A stretch of 64,000 bases of DNA from Phymatolithon calcareum (Eukaryota > Rhodophyta > Florideophyceae > Hapalidiales), in assembly GCA_977006965.1 (NCBI GenBank), contig OZ345370.1:1178001-1242000 (forward strand), read 5' to 3'. Each line of letters begins with the position of its first letter. Position 1 is the stretch's first letter. Both the position numbers and the translations under genes were made by a program. Positions 61,283 to 64,000 of this stretch are shown here, piece by piece. The notes beneath the pieces are model-generated. The model made no database searches. It was not told where the DNA came from and saw nothing but the letters and a program-made list of their open reading frames with translations.

Positions 61283-61913
61283 TGTGAATGTGGGATGTCG
61301 CAGGCAGGGACAGAGGAGGGTGTTGGTCTGTAGGAAGGGTTGTACTGCACTGTGAGGAGTGATTTACCTTAAGTTTGGCTGGTCGGGGCGACGGCGAGAA
61401 ATTCACTCGCTTCTTATGTGCATGATGTGTGCATGTGCAGCCTTGACGAGGCGTGGGCCATCCATGGTATTACAAAAGCAAAGTGTGTAGTTGGCGTTTC
61501 TATGATACAGAATGAAGTTTTTTCATTGATTTGGGTTGGGCAATGGGACATTTCTCAGGCATGAAGGTTCTTTATTGTCTTATCCCTCATTCAAGATAGA
61601 AACATGGTTTAGAATCATCGTCATTTCCAGATTCTTTCCGACGGTAAATAAAATTGAGAGAACATAAGGGAGTAGACCTGTACACAGATCATTGCTGAAT
61701 TTAGTGTGTCGTATTGCGCAGTGAGTTTCGAGAGGTTGTGCCACGGTAGCAACAAAAAATGCAACGAAATAAAATTGTAAATTAATAATCTGGTTTCCAA
61801 ACTTTTTTCGGACACACTACCATCGCACAGTATTACTCACTCACATCATGTGGAATCTAACAGCTTTGTGAGAACTGCATTGCAGTAAAACGAGCGTTCA
61901 AATGCTAATATGA
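61283..61913. other. Intergenic, nothing identified
   Basis: Upstream of the carrier gene. Short ORFs only. Confidence 0.35.
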
Positions 61914-62967
61914 TTACTTTGGGCAGCCTATTCGCATGTATTGTACTGCTCGGCGGCACACTTCACCAGATGCTGGTCGTGAAACCCTCACGCCACACCC
62001 GGAGTGATCCACTGAAACAGACTCGCCCGTTCGTATCGACGAATCACGTCTTCGCACACTATGCATTGCCCAGTAGTGATTCTCAGCATTCTCTTTCTGT
62101 GAAAAGAGTCGATAGCAGGCAGAGGCTGTGCAATAAAAATGCCCTTGATTCTGTTGCACCTAGCGCTCATGTAGAACGACATTTGCATGAGAATATAGCA
62201 TCTTGCCGCAAATTGCACACATGTGCTCCTGCCCTTGCTTCGCGCTGCTTACTCGTGTGACTGTAGCAGCTGCAGGCGCCTCACATGTTGGGGTTATACT
62301 TTAGTCACCAGAACCGCGCAAGTCTGGAAATATTTCGCACATTTTAGGTTCCTGCTTCAGAGAGCTAGAATCTTCGCAGTCTTTCGAATTCTCAATACTT
62401 CGCGTTTCGCATTCCTGATTTGCTTCAGATGTCCATTCGACCTCAACAAGGAGTGCTTCTTTCTTCACGTCAACATGACTTTCTATGCACTTGCGGAGAA
62501 ACGGCGGCACAATGTTGGTGACATTTTGGATCTTTCTGTGCTCGGCTTCAACTTTTTCTGGGAAGCTTGTACATCTCTCTTCTCTCTTCGTCATCATATT
62601 TTCTCTCCACTTCAACAAGCACTGCCTCCATCTTGACATTGCTTCGCATTTCGACACCATCGTCGGACATCTCCGGCTCCACCTTCCGCACACGTTGGCT
62701 CGACTGAAGGGTGAATCTGCCGTGTACGATCTTTGAAGGCTCTTCTTCTTCTACATTGCTTTCGTTCGGCGGCGTAACACCTTCGCAGAATCGCTTCGCA
62801 CATCTCTTAGGGATGTACAGCACCAATGGAACGGATACGCATGGATCGATGCGCATCCAGCCGCGCTTTCGAGACGGCGGCGTCACCTCGGATGACATTA
62901 TTCGCAAACTCGGTCCGCAGTTCGCTGAACAGGATTTCTGCGCTCTATCGAAAGATATGTGGGGCAA
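61914..62967 (-). pseudogene. Degenerate or unresolved C2H2 zinc-finger gene
   Basis: Three minus-strand open stretches look like parts of one gene. 62967-62548 is charged and has NVKMEAVLVEVE. 62693-62301, in another frame, has the similar DVKKEALLVEVE and an acidic run ending KMCEIFPDLRG. At about 62230-62070 the translation gives two C2H2 fingers, CAICGKMLYSHANVVLHE and YCTASACYRLFSQKENAENHYWAMH, with a TAG between them. The order (acidic domain, then fingers) is plausible for a transcription factor. Frame changes and the TAG mean it is either dead or has introns I cannot place. Confidence 0.35.
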
Positions 62968-62968
62968 G

Positions 62969-63014
62969 GTACTTTTCGGTTCAGTTGCCTTTAGCGAACT
63001 GAACCGAAAAGTAC
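62969..63014. repeat. Perfect hairpin, 18-bp stem
   Basis: GTACTTTTCGGTTCAGTT at 62969-62986 and its exact complement at 62997-63014, loop of 10 nt. It immediately abuts a second, larger hairpin. Confidence 0.95.
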
Positions 63015-63094
63015 AGATCTGATTCAGCGAACGGTGGGATCAAAGGTTGAGCATATTGCAACCCAGGCATCCCACCGCTCGCTGAGTCAGATCT
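63015..63094. repeat. Second hairpin, 26-bp stem
   Basis: Arms at 63015-63040 and 63069-63094, each starting or ending AGATCT, pair at 24 of 26 positions around a 28-nt loop. It begins at the base after the first hairpin. Confidence 0.92.
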
Positions 63095-63762
63095 GGTCAC
63101 GAGACAGGCATGTTTAGTCCAGAGTCTACAGCCTATGATATATCATAGACTAAAGTCTTTTGAGCGGCGTTCCCTAAGAATCGCGACCGTGCGTATACCG
63201 CCAGTGCCACCAAATGTGGTAGCAAGCATGAAGTCGGGGAGAAACCAGAGCATGAAAAATGCGGCAAAAAGAACTCTTAAAAACGGAAGAAATCCGAACA
63301 ATCCTGCTGTACGAGAAGATCATTCTTGAAAAATTAGCCGGCGCCGCCTTGATTCGTCAAGTGTATGTCTTCGCAAGCAAGCCTTCGGAGTAGCAAAATA
63401 TGGTTTTTCCGATTATTACGACGTGGAAAACAGTAAAGTATTTCTATATGCAGAAGGTGCTTGAGCAGTGAGGAGTAAACACGAGTATTGCTTCTTTAGA
63501 TGGACAAGGACTTGATTCTACATACCATGCTCTCATCTTGATCAGGACGCCTCGTGCAGTTACAGATATAGTACACTCTGGAGAGTTGATCAAGCCCAAT
63601 CGATGTATCCGACTCGAAGTAGAGGACCGAATTTCGTGCGACGTTCATACTGTCCTGTCAATGTCCTGCATCTTGGCAAAAAGGACAAATATAGAAACCG
63701 GGGACTTCCGTCCACGACATTACAAAAACCAAAACAGCATGACATTAACAGCAAGAATTGAA
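63095..63762. other. Intergenic, nothing identified
   Basis: Downstream of the gene cut by the right edge. A 64-codon plus-strand ORF (63135-63329) is basic but without motifs. Confidence 0.35.
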
Positions 63763-64000
63763 TTAAGGCGATGCGTATATATTACACTTATTTACCGGAC
63801 CATCGTAGGCGTATATGTTCTTAACAGTCTTCCCTTGCAACAGACTCTCGTCGATCCGAATGGCATGATCAACCCAAAGAACCTTAACAAATCCCTTTCC
63901 GAAAGCAAAGTTGAGCAGAAAGTCCAAACTAATCCCTTTCCGCTCCGCCTTTCTCCCTGTAATGCGTTCAAATGCCGCACGTCCGTAGGAGATGCCCGTT
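63763..64000 (-). CDS. 3' part of a gene cut by the window edge
   Basis: A minus-strand frame open from the window edge to TAA at 63763. It reads TGISYGRAAFERITGRKAERKG, then LDFLLNFAFGKGFVKVLWVDHAIRID and KTVKNIYAYDGP. A GTAAAT after DGP at about 63797 could be a splice donor, in which case the coding exon ends there. The residue mix is protein-like and unlike the shadow frames, but I do not recognise the family. No start codon is in the window. Confidence 0.45.
   Translation of the reverse strand, partial: TGISYGRAAFERITGRKAERKGISLDFLLNFAFGKGFVKVLWVDHAIRIDESLLQGKTVKNIYAYDGPVNKCNIYASP

Noticed and set aside
1-64000. CRISPR array, operon or prokaryotic system
   Set aside because: No regular direct repeats with spacers were seen, and gene structure is eukaryotic with spliceosomal introns.

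Overview
The window is nuclear DNA of a photosynthetic eukaryote with compact, intron-poor genes. Several nucleus-encoded proteins carry simple N-terminal transit-like leaders without an ER signal peptide: a thylakoid-type signal peptidase, a DUF3007 protein, a RETICULATA-like protein and a GNAT-like protein. Mitochondrial proteins (COX6A, SURF1, an oxoglutarate-type carrier) and ordinary eukaryotic machinery (presenilin, ALG3, SNF8, PRP3, PIP5K) are also present. No ER-type bipartite plastid targeting is seen, so a primary plastid is likely. A red alga is my best guess, but this is inference and no single gene proves it. Introns that can be placed are few and short (about 90 to 210 nt), start GTANGT or GTAAGC, often hold a CTAAC or CTGAC branch site, and tend to lie near gene ends.

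Layout. 0.7-2 kb: a broken BAH-domain gene. 3.3-6.7 kb: presenilin and the ALG3 mannosyltransferase, both minus strand. 6.9-8.0 kb: two long palindromes around a small uncertain ORF. 8.4-11.4 kb: PEP carboxylase, whose last exon appears to be only a Gly codon plus stop. 12.9-15.5 kb: a LINE RNase H fragment split by a piggyBac-like element. 16.6-23.6 kb: a dense cluster of DUF3007, SNF8, RETICULATA-like, PRP3 and 3-dehydroquinate synthase II. 25.3-29.7 kb: a chromodomain-like protein, a GACGTC motif cluster, a second piggyBac-like remnant, plastid signal peptidase and SURF1. 30.4-33.1 kb: a tRNA-derived SINE with target-site duplications and a zinc-finger pseudogene. 34-41.3 kb: PIP5K, a Gfo/Idh/MocA oxidoreductase, a pyrophosphatase fused to a degenerate FBPase domain, and an unknown protein. 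41.9-44.5 kb: a LINE 3' end, a C2H2 protein (parent of the pseudogene) and a decayed ORF. 45.1-48.6 kb: a large GH35 beta-galactosidase. 50-61.3 kb: COX6A, a GNAT-like plastid protein, a SAC3/LENG8-like protein, a DUF1995 protein, a membrane RING E3 ligase, a PlsC acyltransferase and a mitochondrial carrier. 62-64 kb: a degenerate zinc-finger gene, two abutting hairpins and the 3' part of a gene cut by the window edge.

The genes are unrelated housekeeping loci, not an operon or pathway cluster. Carbon metabolism (PEPC, PPase-FBPase fusion, DHQS-II, oxoglutarate-type carrier), glycan and wall handling (ALG3, GH35) and organelle biogenesis recur. The most unusual protein is the 649-residue fusion of an apparently intact family I inorganic pyrophosphatase with an FBPase-like domain that has lost its metal-binding aspartates.
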